Of a stretch of 21,336 bases of DNA, positions 1-7,442 are shown one piece after another. Source of the DNA: an uncultured Clostridia bacterium (lineage in GTDB: Bacteria; Bacillota; Clostridia; Oscillospirales; Acutalibacteraceae); contig CALFTN010000028.1 in NCBI GenBank assembly GCA_937916395.1, forward strand, positions 1 to 21,336, in the 5' to 3' direction. The notes beneath the pieces are model-generated. The model was not told the DNA's origin. It searched no databases and saw only the letters and a program-made list of their open reading frames with translations. A program made the translations under genes and the position numbers. How positions within the stretch are numbered: the first letter of the stretch is position 1; each line of letters begins with the position of its first letter.

Positions 1-56
1 ATTCCTATTTCCTAATTCCTATTTCCTAATTCCTATTTCCTAATTCCTATTTCCTT
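1..56. repeat. 14-bp tandem repeat, four copies
   Basis: Three exact copies of ATTCCTATTTCCTA occupy 1-14, 15-28 and 29-42. A fourth at 43-56 differs only in its last base. The array may continue to the left of the window. It is non-coding and lies upstream of the secA promoter. The unit has internal near-repetition (ATTCCTA/TTTCCTA). No spacers are present, so it is not a CRISPR array. Confidence 0.9.
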
Positions 57-111
57 TAATATATCAAATCTCCCACTAATTGTAAACAAATAATAAATTC
101 CAATAAACTAT

Positions 112-140
112 TTGCAATATAATATGTATTGTGTTATAAT
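112..140 (+). promoter_or_regulatory. secA promoter
   Basis: A -35 box TTGCAA (112-117) and a consensus -10 box TATAAT (135-140) are separated by exactly 17 bp. Transcription would start near 147, giving a leader of about 30 nt before secA. This fits a housekeeping sigma-A promoter. Confidence 0.75.
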
Positions 141-178
141 ACTTAGCGATTATTTTTAAATTTCTATAGAAAGGTCTA

Positions 179-2914
179 ATGAAAATGTCTTTTTTCAAAA
201 AACTTTTTGGGGATTACTCAACAAAAGAAATCAAGAGAATTTCTGGTCTTAAAGATAAGGTTCTCGGTTTAGAAGAAGAATACTCTAAGCTTACTGATAG
301 CGAGCTTCAGGCAAAAACACCTGAATTTAAAGAGAGACTTAATAATGGTGAAACACTTGATGATATTTTACCAGAAGCTTTTGCCGCTTGTAGAGAGGCT
401 GCATGGCGTGTGCTTAATATGAAGCACTACCCTGTTCAGATTTTAGGTGGTATTATTCTTCACCAAGGTAGAATTGCCGAAATGAAAACTGGTGAAGGTA
501 AAACTTTAGTTGCTACTTTACCTGCATATTTAAATGCACTTTCTGGTGAGGGTGTTCACATTGTTACTGTAAACGATTATCTTGCAAAGCGTGACTCTGA
601 GTGGATGGGTAAATTATATCGCTTTATGGGTCTTACTGTTGGTCTTATTATTCACGAAAAAGACAACACTGAAAGACAAGAGGCATATAATGCAGACATT
701 ACTTTCGGTACAAATAACGAAATGGGCTTTGACTACCTTCGTGATAATATGGTTATGTATAAGGACCAACGAGTTCAGCGTGGCCACGCTTTTGCTATTG
801 TCGACGAGGTTGACTCAATTCTTATTGATGAAGCAAGAACTCCACTTATTATTTCAGGTATTGGCGATGCTTCAACAGACCTTTACAAGGTTGCAAACGA
901 CTTTGTTAAAAGACTTAAAATGGTTAAGGTTAAAGAGCTTGATGCAAAAACTAATGCTGAAGAAATTACAGAAGAAGAAAACGGCGATTATTTAGTTGAC
1001 GAAAAAGCAAAAACTGCTACACTCACAAAGCAAGGTATCCAGAAAGCAGAAAAAGCCTTTGGACTTGAAAATCTTATGGATGCTGACAACCTCACAATTC
1101 AGCACCACATCAATCAGGCTTTAAAAGCTCACGGCACAATGCACCGTGACGTTGACTATGTTGTTAAAGATGGTCAGGTTCTTATTGTTGACGAATTCAC
1201 TGGTAGAATTATGCTCGGCAGACGTTACAGCGAAGGTCTTCACCAGGCTATTGAAGCAAAAGAAAACGTTAAGGTTGAGCACGAAAGCAAGACTCTTGCT
1301 ACTATTACATTCCAGAACTATTTCCGTCTTTACAAAAAGCTTTCTGGTATGACTGGTACTGCTATGACTGAAAGTGATGAATTCAAAGAAATCTATTCAC
1401 TTGACGTTGTAGAAATCCCAACAAACAAACCACTTGCTCGTCAGGATAATGACGACGTTCTTTATAAAACAGAAGAAGCAAAGTTCAACGCTATTATAGA
1501 TGTTATTGTAGAAGCACACGAAAAGGGTCAACCTGTTCTCGTTGGTACAGTTAACATCGAAAAGAGTGAAAAGCTCTCTCGACTTCTTAAAAAACGTGGT
1601 ATTAAGCACGAAGTTCTCAACGCTAAATTCCACGAAAAAGAAGCTGAAATTGTAGCTCAGGCTGGTAAATTTGGTGCAGTTACTATTGCTACTAATATGG
1701 CTGGTCGTGGTACCGACATTATCTTAGGTGGTAACCCTGAGTTTATGGCAAAACTTGAAATGCGTAAAAAAGGTTACCCAGATGAGCTTATTGCTGAAGC
1801 AACAGGCTTTGCAGAAACAACTAATGAAGAAATTTTAGAAGCACGTAAAACATTCCGTGAATTAGAAGCAAAATTCAAAGAAGAAACAAAAGAAGAAGCC
1901 GAAAAGGTAAGAAAAGCTGGTGGTCTTTATATCATTGGTACAGAACGCCACGAATCAAGACGTATTGATAACCAGCTCCGTGGTCGTGCTGGTCGTCAGG
2001 GTGACCCTGGTGAAAGCCGTTTCTTCCTTTCTGCTGAAGATGATTTATTAAGACTTTTCGCTGGCGACAGATTCTATAACACTCTTGATGCATTCAAATC
2101 AATTGGTGATATGCCTGTTGAAGCAAGACTTTTCACAAGCACAATAGAAAATGCTCAAAAGAAGGTTGAAAGCAACAACTTTGCAGTTCGTCGTAACGTT
2201 CTTAAATATGACGATGTTATGAATAAGCAGAGAGAAGTTATTTATGGTCAGAGAAATAAGGTTCTTGACGGTGCTGATATAAGTGCTACAATTCAGAAAA
2301 TGATAGTTGATACAATTTCTGAATCCGCAGACTTCTACTGCCCTGCTTCAAATAGTGTAAACGACTGGAACTTTAAAGGTCTTGCTACAAAATACAACTG
2401 GCTCATTACAGAGGATGACATTAAAGACCTCACAAAAACAGAAGATGTTGCTGAAGTTCTTCTCGACAAAGCACAAAAGCTCTATGACGAAAGAAAAGCA
2501 GAGTTTGGTGAAGATTTAATCAAAGAAATCGAAAGAAGTGCTCTTCTTCGTAATGTTGATATGCGTTGGATGGACCATATTGATGCTATGGACCAGTTAA
2601 AGCGTGGTATTTCTCTTCGTGCTTATGCTCAGAAAGACCCTGTTATTGCATTCAGAGAAGAAAGCTTTGATATGTTTGACGAAATGACAAACGAAATCAG
2701 AGAAGGCACTGTTGACTTTGTTCTTAAAGTAAGAATAAGAAAAGAAGAACCTGTAGAAAGAAAGCAAACAGTTAAAATTACTGCTACATCTGCTGACGAC
2801 CAGACTGTTAAAAAGCAACCTGTTAAAAAAGCTCAAAAAATTGGCAGAAATGACCCTTGCCCATGCGGCAGCGGTAAGAAGTATAAAAAATGCTGTGGTA
2901 TGAACGAAAACTGA
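179..2914 (+). CDS. secA: Preprotein translocase ATPase SecA
   Basis: SecA is the motor ATPase that drives unfolded preproteins through SecYEG at the inner face of the cytoplasmic membrane. The 911-residue product has the full family architecture: Walker A GEGKT at about 105-109, DEVD (Walker B) at 209-212 followed by the IDEARTPL segment, the preprotein cross-linking domain, helicase-like motifs such as NMAGRGTDI and RGRAGRQGD, and a C-terminal SEC-C zinc site (Cys 894, 896, 905 and 906). The zinc site normally binds SecB or ribosomes. A GAAAGG ribosome site at 169-174 precedes two ATGs at 179 and 185; the second gives a 10-nt spacing and a product two residues shorter, so the start is uncertain by two codons. 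The gene is alone in its transcription unit, with its own promoter and terminator. Identity is certain from the motifs. Confidence 0.98.
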   Translation: MKMSFFKKLFGDYSTKEIKRISGLKDKVLGLEEEYSKLTDSELQAKTPEFKERLNNGETLDDILPEAFAACREAAWRVLNMKHYPVQILGGIILHQGRIAEMKTGEGKTLVATLPAYLNALSGEGVHIVTVNDYLAKRDSEWMGKLYRFMGLTVGLIIHEKDNTERQEAYNADITFGTNNEMGFDYLRDNMVMYKDQRVQRGHAFAIVDEVDSILIDEARTPLIISGIGDASTDLYKVANDFVKRLKMVKVKELDAKTNAEEITEEENGDYLVDEKAKTATLTKQGIQKAEKAFGLENLMDADNLTIQHHINQALKAHGTMHRDVDYVVKDGQVLIVDEFTGRIMLGRRYSEGLHQAIEAKENVKVEHESKTLATITFQNYFRLYKKLSGMTGTAMTESDEFKEIYSLDVVEIPTNKPLARQDNDDVLYKTEEAKFNAIIDVIVEAHEKGQPVLVGTVNIEKSEKLSRLLKKRGIKHEVLNAKFHEKEAEIVAQAGKFGAVTIATNMAGRGTDIILGGNPEFMAKLEMRKKGYPDELIAEATGFAETTNEEILEARKTFRELEAKFKEETKEEAEKVRKAGGLYIIGTERHESRRIDNQLRGRAGRQGDPGESRFFLSAEDDLLRLFAGDRFYNTLDAFKSIGDMPVEARLFTSTIENAQKKVESNNFAVRRNVLKYDDVMNKQREVIYGQRNKVLDGADISATIQKMIVDTISESADFYCPASNSVNDWNFKGLATKYNWLITEDDIKDLTKTEDVAEVLLDKAQKLYDERKAEFGEDLIKEIERSALLRNVDMRWMDHIDAMDQLKRGISLRAYAQKDPVIAFREESFDMFDEMTNEIREGTVDFVLKVRIRKEEPVERKQTVKITATSADDQTVKKQPVKKAQKIGRNDPCPCGSGKKYKKCCGMNEN

Positions 2915-2931
2915 TAGATTTTTGTTCATAG

Positions 2932-2955
2932 TGGCTAGTATCTAGTATGGCTAGT
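2932..2955. repeat. Short intergenic direct repeats (TGGCTAGT)
   Basis: The octamer TGGCTAGT occurs at 2932-2939 and 2948-2955, with related TAGTAT and GGATAGTG words between and after. The repeat is degenerate, 16 bp in period, and lies between the secA stop codon and its terminator. No function is visible. It resembles in style the low-complexity repeats at 1-56 and 14376-14395. Confidence 0.55.
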
Positions 2956-2978
2956 TGGATAGTGTTATAAAAACGAAC

Positions 2979-3020
2979 CCTCGGATAGTTGAATTCACTC
3001 ATCTATCCGAGGTTATTTTA
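2979..3020 (+). terminator. Intrinsic terminator of secA
   Basis: CCTCGGATAG (2979-2988) pairs perfectly with CTATCCGAGG (3003-3012), with a 14-nt loop. It is followed by the T-rich run TTATTTTA. The position, 65 bp after the secA stop, fits a rho-independent terminator that isolates secA from the next unit. Confidence 0.8.
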
Positions 3021-3027
3021 TTAAGTA

Positions 3028-3056
3028 TTGCATTTTTCTAAAATGTATGTTACAAT
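3028..3056 (+). promoter_or_regulatory. Promoter of the leader peptide/methyltransferase unit
   Basis: TTGCAT (3028-3033) and TACAAT (3051-3056) are separated by 17 bp. The predicted start near 3063 lies just before a GGAGG ribosome site (3069-3073) for the 11-codon leader ORF. The promoter therefore produces an RNA of about 190 nt that carries the leader ORF and a terminator before the methyltransferase gene. Confidence 0.7.
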
Positions 3057-3082
3057 CAAGAAAAATTTGGAGGTAAGGTTTT

Positions 3083-3118
3083 ATGTTTTCAATCATCATT
3101 CGACGCAGACGAAGATAG
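3083..3118 (+). CDS. Regulatory leader peptide MFSIIIRRRRR
   Basis: An ATG at 3083, ten bases after a strong GGAGG (3069-3073), opens an 11-codon ORF ending in TAG at 3116-3118. The peptide is MFSIIIRRRRR. The five consecutive Arg codons are CGA CGC AGA CGA AGA. It is far too short to be an enzyme. Its ribosome site is as good as that of the real gene downstream, and it is followed by alternative hairpins and a terminator, the arrangement expected of a translated regulatory leader (uORF). Established knowledge: macrolides arrest translation at Arg/Lys-X-Arg/Lys motifs, and leaders containing such motifs induce some erm genes. Inference: ribosome stalling on the Arg run controls the methyltransferase gene. 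A run of Arg codons could alternatively sense charged tRNA-Arg, but the downstream gene does not look like an arginine gene. Confidence 0.75.
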   Translation: MFSIIIRRRRR

Positions 3119-3218
3119 CTTGTATCGTTTTAGGTACAGGCTTATTCGCTTATGTGCCTGAAAGAATGATGAAAAGAGATATTAAACTTTTTATTATACT
3201 GTTGACGGCTCATAAGCT
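3093..3218 (+). promoter_or_regulatory. Transcription attenuator with alternative hairpins
   Basis: Several mutually exclusive pairings can be read. (1) TCATCATTC (3093-3101), inside the leader ORF, is a perfect 9-bp complement of GAATGATGA (3164-3172). (2) Inside it, CAGGC (3137-3141) pairs with GCCTG (3156-3160). (3) GCTTATGTGCC (3148-3158) pairs with GGCTCATAAGC (3207-3217) at 10 of 11 positions, the one mismatch being T-T; the second strand is the apical part of the downstream terminator. Pairings 1 and 2 would hide segment 3148-3158 and favour termination. A ribosome stalled in the Arg run would cover 3093-3101, break pairing 1 and favour pairing 3. Pairing 3 involves only the upper part of the terminator, so how fully it blocks termination needs a folding calculation. 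Confidence 0.6.
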
Positions 3219-3240
3219 TTCAACAGTATTTTTATTTTTA
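3197..3240 (+). terminator. Conditional (attenuator) terminator before the methyltransferase
   Basis: TACTGTTGA (3197-3205) pairs perfectly with TCAACAGTA (3220-3228). An upper stem GCT/AGC (3208-3210/3215-3217) closes a CATA loop. The T-rich tract TTTTTATTTTTA follows directly (3229-3240). The next base begins the GGAGGAA ribosome site (3241-3247) of the methyltransferase gene. A strong terminator placed after the promoter and leader ORF but before the gene is the signature of attenuation. Confidence 0.85.
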
Positions 3241-3253
3241 GGAGGAACCTTAA

Positions 3254-3997
3254 ATGAATTATAATATATATTCAATAAATGAAGCAATTTATAGTCTTAT
3301 AGAATTACCTGACAATGCAACCATATTAGATATTGGTTGTAGAAATGCAGGTTACTTAAAAGACATCATTCAAAAATTCCCAGATAAAGTTGAGAAAGCT
3401 ATCGGCATTGATATAACAGACAAACACTTCGACGAAGTTACCTACAAATCACCAGTTGAGCTTTTTGTTATGAACTGTGCAGATGGTATAGCTTTTGAAG
3501 ACAATAAATTCGACTTAATTATAGCTAAAGACGTGCTGGAATGTATCACAGATAAATTGAAGTTTATTAAAGAGATACACAGAATTTTAAAGCCTGATGG
3601 AGTTATAATTTGTGCAAATGCAGATTTTGACAGCATCACCTTTAATGGTAAAGATAAAGAATTAATCAGAAATGTAATACACTCTTATGCTATTACTAAA
3701 CAGCCTTGGATGGATGACCTTGACAGCTGGATGGGCAGAAGGACTTATAGTATTTTTAACAATACAAATTTATTCAAAAGTAGCGTTTCGATTCACAATG
3801 TAATTGAAACAGAATACAAAGAAGATAAAATGGGTTACAATTACAGTCAGTATGTAAAATGGCTTGTGGATACTAAGACAAGAAAGCTCAGTAAGAAAGA
3901 ATACAAAAAATTCATTAATAATCTGATAGAGGCAGATAAAAATGGAGAATACATTTTCACAAAGCCATACTACATATATAAAGGTGTAAAAAAGTAG
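3254..3997 (+). CDS. Class I SAM-dependent methyltransferase, substrate unknown
   Basis: The 247-residue product has a Rossmann-type methyltransferase core: motif I ILDIGCRNAGYL (24-35), an acidic ribose-binding residue at D53 (GID), NCAD near 74-77, motif IV FDLIIAKDVLECI (86-98) and ILKPDGVII (111-119). The C-terminal 120 residues are lysine-rich with aromatic patches, and no family more specific than 'methyltransferase type 11-like' could be recognised. No signal peptide, zinc finger or membrane segment is seen, so it should be cytoplasmic. The start is set by AGGAGG at 3240-3245, directly after a conditional terminator. The gene stands alone with its own promoter, attenuator and terminator. 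It uses ATA for Ile more freely than secA does, which hints at a different origin. The attenuator suggests a role in antibiotic resistance (rRNA or drug methylation), but that is inference only. It does not look like an Erm-type dimethylase. Confidence 0.85.
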   Translation: MNYNIYSINEAIYSLIELPDNATILDIGCRNAGYLKDIIQKFPDKVEKAIGIDITDKHFDEVTYKSPVELFVMNCADGIAFEDNKFDLIIAKDVLECITDKLKFIKEIHRILKPDGVIICANADFDSITFNGKDKELIRNVIHSYAITKQPWMDDLDSWMGRRTYSIFNNTNLFKSSVSIHNVIETEYKEDKMGYNYSQYVKWLVDTKTRKLSKKEYKKFINNLIEADKNGEYIFTKPYYIYKGVKK

Positions 3998-4001
3998 TAA
4001 C

Positions 4002-4038
4002 AAAAAACCTCACAAAGCTCACACTTTGTAAGGTTTTT
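4002..4038. terminator. Bidirectional terminator between methyltransferase and ileS
   Basis: AAAAACCT plus ACAAAG (4003-4010, 4012-4017) pairs with CTTTGT plus AGGTTTTT (4024-4029, 4031-4038), with a C-A mismatch and a 6-nt loop. Flanking A and T runs make it work on both strands. The methyltransferase stops at 3997 and ileS, read from the other strand, stops at 4043. Confidence 0.85.
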
Positions 4039-4042
4039 GTTA

Positions 4043-7000
4043 TTATACACGCTCAACTGCAATCTTAACATTCTCGCCATTAATATCCCATTCTTTTGCG
4101 TTAGCTGCTTCGCCAACTGCAATAGAATCTGCAAGAACGATTGTTGAAATTGCATCTTTGTTTTTAAGTGCGATTTCTGATATTTTTTCGTTACCAGAAA
4201 GTGTAACGTTAATATGGTCAGTAACGTTAAAGTCAGAATCTTTTCTCATTGTCTGAATTTTGCTTATAAGCTCTTTTACAAAGCCTTCTTCAATAAGCTC
4301 TTCTGTAAGTTCAGTATCAAGTGCAACAGTAACACCTTTATCAGAAACTGTAAACACGCCTTCTTTCTGAACTGTATCAATAAGAACATCTTCAACAGCT
4401 AATTCTACTGTACCACTCGCAAGTTCAAGAACTAACTTACCGTCAGCATCAAGTCTCTTTTTAGCATCGCTTGGAAGTTCTGCTAAAGCGTTTCTGATTT
4501 CGCCTAATTGCTTACCATACTTTGGACCTAATGTCTTCAACTGTGGCTTAAAGGTATATGAAACAAAAGATTCAGCATCAGCATCAAAGTCAACATTTTT
4601 AACGTTGAGCTCTTCACGGATAATATCAATAAAGTAGCCTTCAACCTTTTTGTCACAATTTACATACATTGTGTTAAGTGGTTGTCTGTTCTTTAAGTTA
4701 GAGCCGTTTCTTGCTGCACGACCAAGGACAACAATATCAACTACTTCATCCATATTCTTTTCGAGTTCTTTGTCAATAAGGTCCTCTCTTACTACAGGGA
4801 AGTCGCAAAGGTGAACACTTTCAGGAGCACTCTTATCTACATTACAAACAAGGTTTCTGTAAATTGCTTCTGCCATAAATGGAACCATAGGAGCAGCAGT
4901 TTTTGCAGTAACTGTAAGTGCTGTGTAAAGTGTCATATAAGCAGCAGTTTTATCATCAGTTTCGCCCTGAACCCAATATCTTTCTCTGCCACGACGAACA
5001 TACCAGTTGCTCATTTCATCTGTGAATTCCTGGAGTGCTTTTGCTGCTTCTGGAATCTTGTAATTAGCAAGGTTATCGTCAACAGCTTTAACCATTGAAT
5101 AAAGCTTTGAAAGAAGCCATTTATCCATTACAGTAAGCTTGCAATCCTCTAAATTATATTTGGTTGGGTCAAACTTATCAATATTTGCATAAAGTACATA
5201 GAAAGCGTAAGTATTCCAGAGAGTACCCATAAACTTTCTCTGACCTTCAACAACTGTTTTGCCATAGAAACGGTTTGGAAGCCAAGGTGCTGAGTTAGTG
5301 TAGAAATACCAACGTATTGCGTCTGCACCATAGCTTTCGAGTGCATCAAACGGGTCAACTGCATTACCCTTTGATTTACTCATCTTTTGACCATTTTCAT
5401 CCTGAACGTGACCTAAAACAATAACATTTTTATAAGGTGCTTTGTTGAAGATGAGAGTTGAAATAGCAAGAAGTGAATAGAACCATCCACGAGTCTGGTC
5501 AACTGCTTCAGAAATAAAGTCAGCTGGGAATTGTGCTTCAAATAACTCTTTATTTTCAAATGGATAATGGTGTTGTGCAAATGGCATTGCACCACTATCA
5601 AACCAGCAGTCAATAACCTCTGGTACACGGTGCATTTCTTTACCGCAATCAGGGCACTTAATTGTAACTGCATCAATAAATGGTCTGTGAAGTTCAATAT
5701 CTTCAGGGCAGTTACTGCTCATTGATTTTAATTCTTCAATAGAACCGATTGAATGACGGCAGCCACATTCACATTCCCATATATTAAGTGGTGTACCCCA
5801 ATATCTGTTACGTGAAATACCCCAGTCCTGAACATTTTCTAACCAGTCGCCAAAACGACCTTTACCAATGCTTTCAGGAATCCAGTTGATTGTATTATTA
5901 TTTTTAATTAAGTCTTCTCTTACATCTGTCATCTTGATAAACCAAGATTCTCTTGCATAATAAATAAGAGGAGTTGAACATCTCCAGCAGTGTGGATATT
6001 CGTGTTCAAATTTTGGAGCATCGAAAAGAAGACCAGCTTTTTCAAGGTCAACTAAAACTAATTTATCTGCATCCTTAACGAATGTACCAACATAAGGTGT
6101 TGGCTCAGCCATTAAGCCTGCACCATCAACTAACTGAACAAATGGTAAATCATATTTTCTGCCAACCTTTGCGTCGTCTTCACCAAATGCAGGTGCAATA
6201 TGAACAATACCTGTACCATCTGACATAGTAACATAAGAATCAGTTGTAATAAAGAAGCCTTTTTTATTCTGCTTATCGCAAAGTGGTTTAACATAATCGA
6301 AAAGTGGCACATATTCTTTGTGCTCAAGGTCTGCACCCTTCATTGTTTCAAGCACTTCATAAGCTTCTGTTTCTTCTGTTTTAAGCTTACCTAGAACTTT
6401 GTCTAAAAGTGCTTCTGCCATATAGTATGTAAAGCCGTCAGCAGCTTTAACCTTGCAGTATGTATCAGCAGGGTTTACACAAAGTGCAACATTTGATGGA
6501 AGAGTCCAAGGTGTAGTAGTCCATGCAAGGAAATACGCATCCTCATCTGCTACCTTAAAACGAACTACCGCTGAACGTTCTTTTACAGTTTTGTAACCCT
6601 GAGCTACTTCGTGTGAAGAAAGTGGTGTTCCGCAACGTGGGCAATAAGGAACAATTTTAAAGCCCTTATAAAGAAGATTCTTTTCATAAATCTTTTTAAG
6701 TGCCCACCACTCTGACTCGATAAAATCATTATGGTAAGTTACATAAGGGTCTTCCATATCTGCCCAGAAACCAACTGTACGTGAAAAATCCTCCCACATA
6801 CCTTTGTACTTCCAAACACTTTCTTTACAATGGTCAATAAATGGTTCAAGACCATATTCTTCAATTTGTTCTTTTCCGTCAAGACCCAAAAGCTTTTCAA
6901 CCTCAAGCTCAACAGGAAGACCGTGTGTATCCCAACCAGCCTTTCTTGGAACCATACAGCCTTTCATTGTACGGTAACGTGGAATCATATCTTTAATAAC

Positions 7001-7186
7001 ACGTGTTAAAACGTGACCAATGTGTGGCTTACCATTTGCTGTTGGTGGGCCATCATAGAAAACATAAGGTGTTCCGTTCTTTCTATCTTCAATACTCTTT
7101 TCAAAGATTTTTTGGTCACGCCAGAATTTTTCAATTTGTTTTTCTTGTTCAACAAAATTCACATTTGGTGAAATTGGGTCGTACAT
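4043..7186 (-). CDS. ileS: Isoleucyl-tRNA synthetase, type 2 (eukaryote-like)
   Basis: The cytoplasmic enzyme charges tRNA-Ile with isoleucine and edits misactivated valine. The 1047-residue product has the class I signatures HIGH (55-58, within GKPHIGHV) and KMSKS (601-605), a large editing (CP1) domain, and several CxxC pairs (CPRCG, CWRC, CECGC, CPDCG). Its length and the form of the HIGH region match the eukaryote-like IleRS2 class rather than the usual bacterial IleRS1 of about 930 residues. Type-2 enzymes are known to be poorly inhibited by mupirocin. The start ATG is preceded by GGAGGTAG, and a TTGCAA-17-TAATAT promoter lies close upstream. The 5' leader is only about 45 nt, so the T-box riboswitch common before Firmicute ileS genes cannot be present. 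It is transcribed alone, opposite to its neighbours. Confidence 0.97.
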   Translation of the reverse strand: MYDPISPNVNFVEQEKQIEKFWRDQKIFEKSIEDRKNGTPYVFYDGPPTANGKPHIGHVLTRVIKDMIPRYRTMKGCMVPRKAGWDTHGLPVELEVEKLLGLDGKEQIEEYGLEPFIDHCKESVWKYKGMWEDFSRTVGFWADMEDPYVTYHNDFIESEWWALKKIYEKNLLYKGFKIVPYCPRCGTPLSSHEVAQGYKTVKERSAVVRFKVADEDAYFLAWTTTPWTLPSNVALCVNPADTYCKVKAADGFTYYMAEALLDKVLGKLKTEETEAYEVLETMKGADLEHKEYVPLFDYVKPLCDKQNKKGFFITTDSYVTMSDGTGIVHIAPAFGEDDAKVGRKYDLPFVQLVDGAGLMAEPTPYVGTFVKDADKLVLVDLEKAGLLFDAPKFEHEYPHCWRCSTPLIYYARESWFIKMTDVREDLIKNNNTINWIPESIGKGRFGDWLENVQDWGISRNRYWGTPLNIWECECGCRHSIGSIEELKSMSSNCPEDIELHRPFIDAVTIKCPDCGKEMHRVPEVIDCWFDSGAMPFAQHHYPFENKELFEAQFPADFISEAVDQTRGWFYSLLAISTLIFNKAPYKNVIVLGHVQDENGQKMSKSKGNAVDPFDALESYGADAIRWYFYTNSAPWLPNRFYGKTVVEGQRKFMGTLWNTYAFYVLYANIDKFDPTKYNLEDCKLTVMDKWLLSKLYSMVKAVDDNLANYKIPEAAKALQEFTDEMSNWYVRRGRERYWVQGETDDKTAAYMTLYTALTVTAKTAAPMVPFMAEAIYRNLVCNVDKSAPESVHLCDFPVVREDLIDKELEKNMDEVVDIVVLGRAARNGSNLKNRQPLNTMYVNCDKKVEGYFIDIIREELNVKNVDFDADAESFVSYTFKPQLKTLGPKYGKQLGEIRNALAELPSDAKKRLDADGKLVLELASGTVELAVEDVLIDTVQKEGVFTVSDKGVTVALDTELTEELIEEGFVKELISKIQTMRKDSDFNVTDHINVTLSGNEKISEIALKNKDAISTIVLADSIAVGEAANAKEWDINGENVKIAVERV

Positions 7187-7236
7187 TTTACTACCTCCAT
7201 AAAAATCGACTTTTTACATAGCGTTATACAAAGAAC

Positions 7237-7265
7237 ATATTATCACGAAAACTATTGATTTGCAA
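7237..7265 (-). promoter_or_regulatory. ileS promoter
   Basis: Read on the minus strand, TTGCAA (7260-7265) and TAATAT (7237-7242) are 17 bp apart. Transcription would begin near 7230, leaving about 45 nt before the ileS ATG. This is too short for a T-box. Confidence 0.7.
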
Positions 7266-7360
7266 GTGTTTTTAACAAAAATCAAAAAGTTGAGTTATTG
7301 GTAACCAATAGTCAAACTTTTCATCATTTTTATCTTTTTCAATTATTTGTCAACTTAATC

Positions 7361-7389
7361 TTTACAACTTGACTAAAATTGGATATAAT
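7361..7389 (+). promoter_or_regulatory. prfB promoter
   Basis: TTTACA (7361-7366) and TATAAT (7384-7389) are separated by 17 bp. A more consensus-like TTGACT at 7369-7374 is only 9 bp from the -10 and cannot serve as its partner. The leader is about 45-50 nt with a GAAAGGA ribosome site (7427-7433). Confidence 0.65.
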
Positions 7390-7442
7390 ATGTATTTGGT
7401 AAAATATGTACTTGAATTTTTCTTGAGAAAGGAATTTTTTAT

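Noticed and set aside
1..56. CRISPR array
   Set aside because: The 14-bp units are directly adjacent with no spacers, and no cas genes are in the window.
3028..3264. A 78-codon ORF starting at TTG 3028 through the methyltransferase leader
   Set aside because: Its start is the -35 box of the promoter, it has no ribosome site, and it runs through the attenuator hairpins. The 11-codon ORF in another frame has the strong ribosome site.
3254..3997. Identification of the methyltransferase as Erm, Cfr or RlmA
   Set aside because: Erm NxPY/F motif, radical-SAM CxxxCxxC and the RlmA N-terminal zinc finger are all absent, so none of these names can be supported.
7187..7260. T-box riboswitch before ileS
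   Set aside because: The predicted 5' leader is about 45 nt and shows no specifier stem, T-box sequence or terminator/antiterminator pair.
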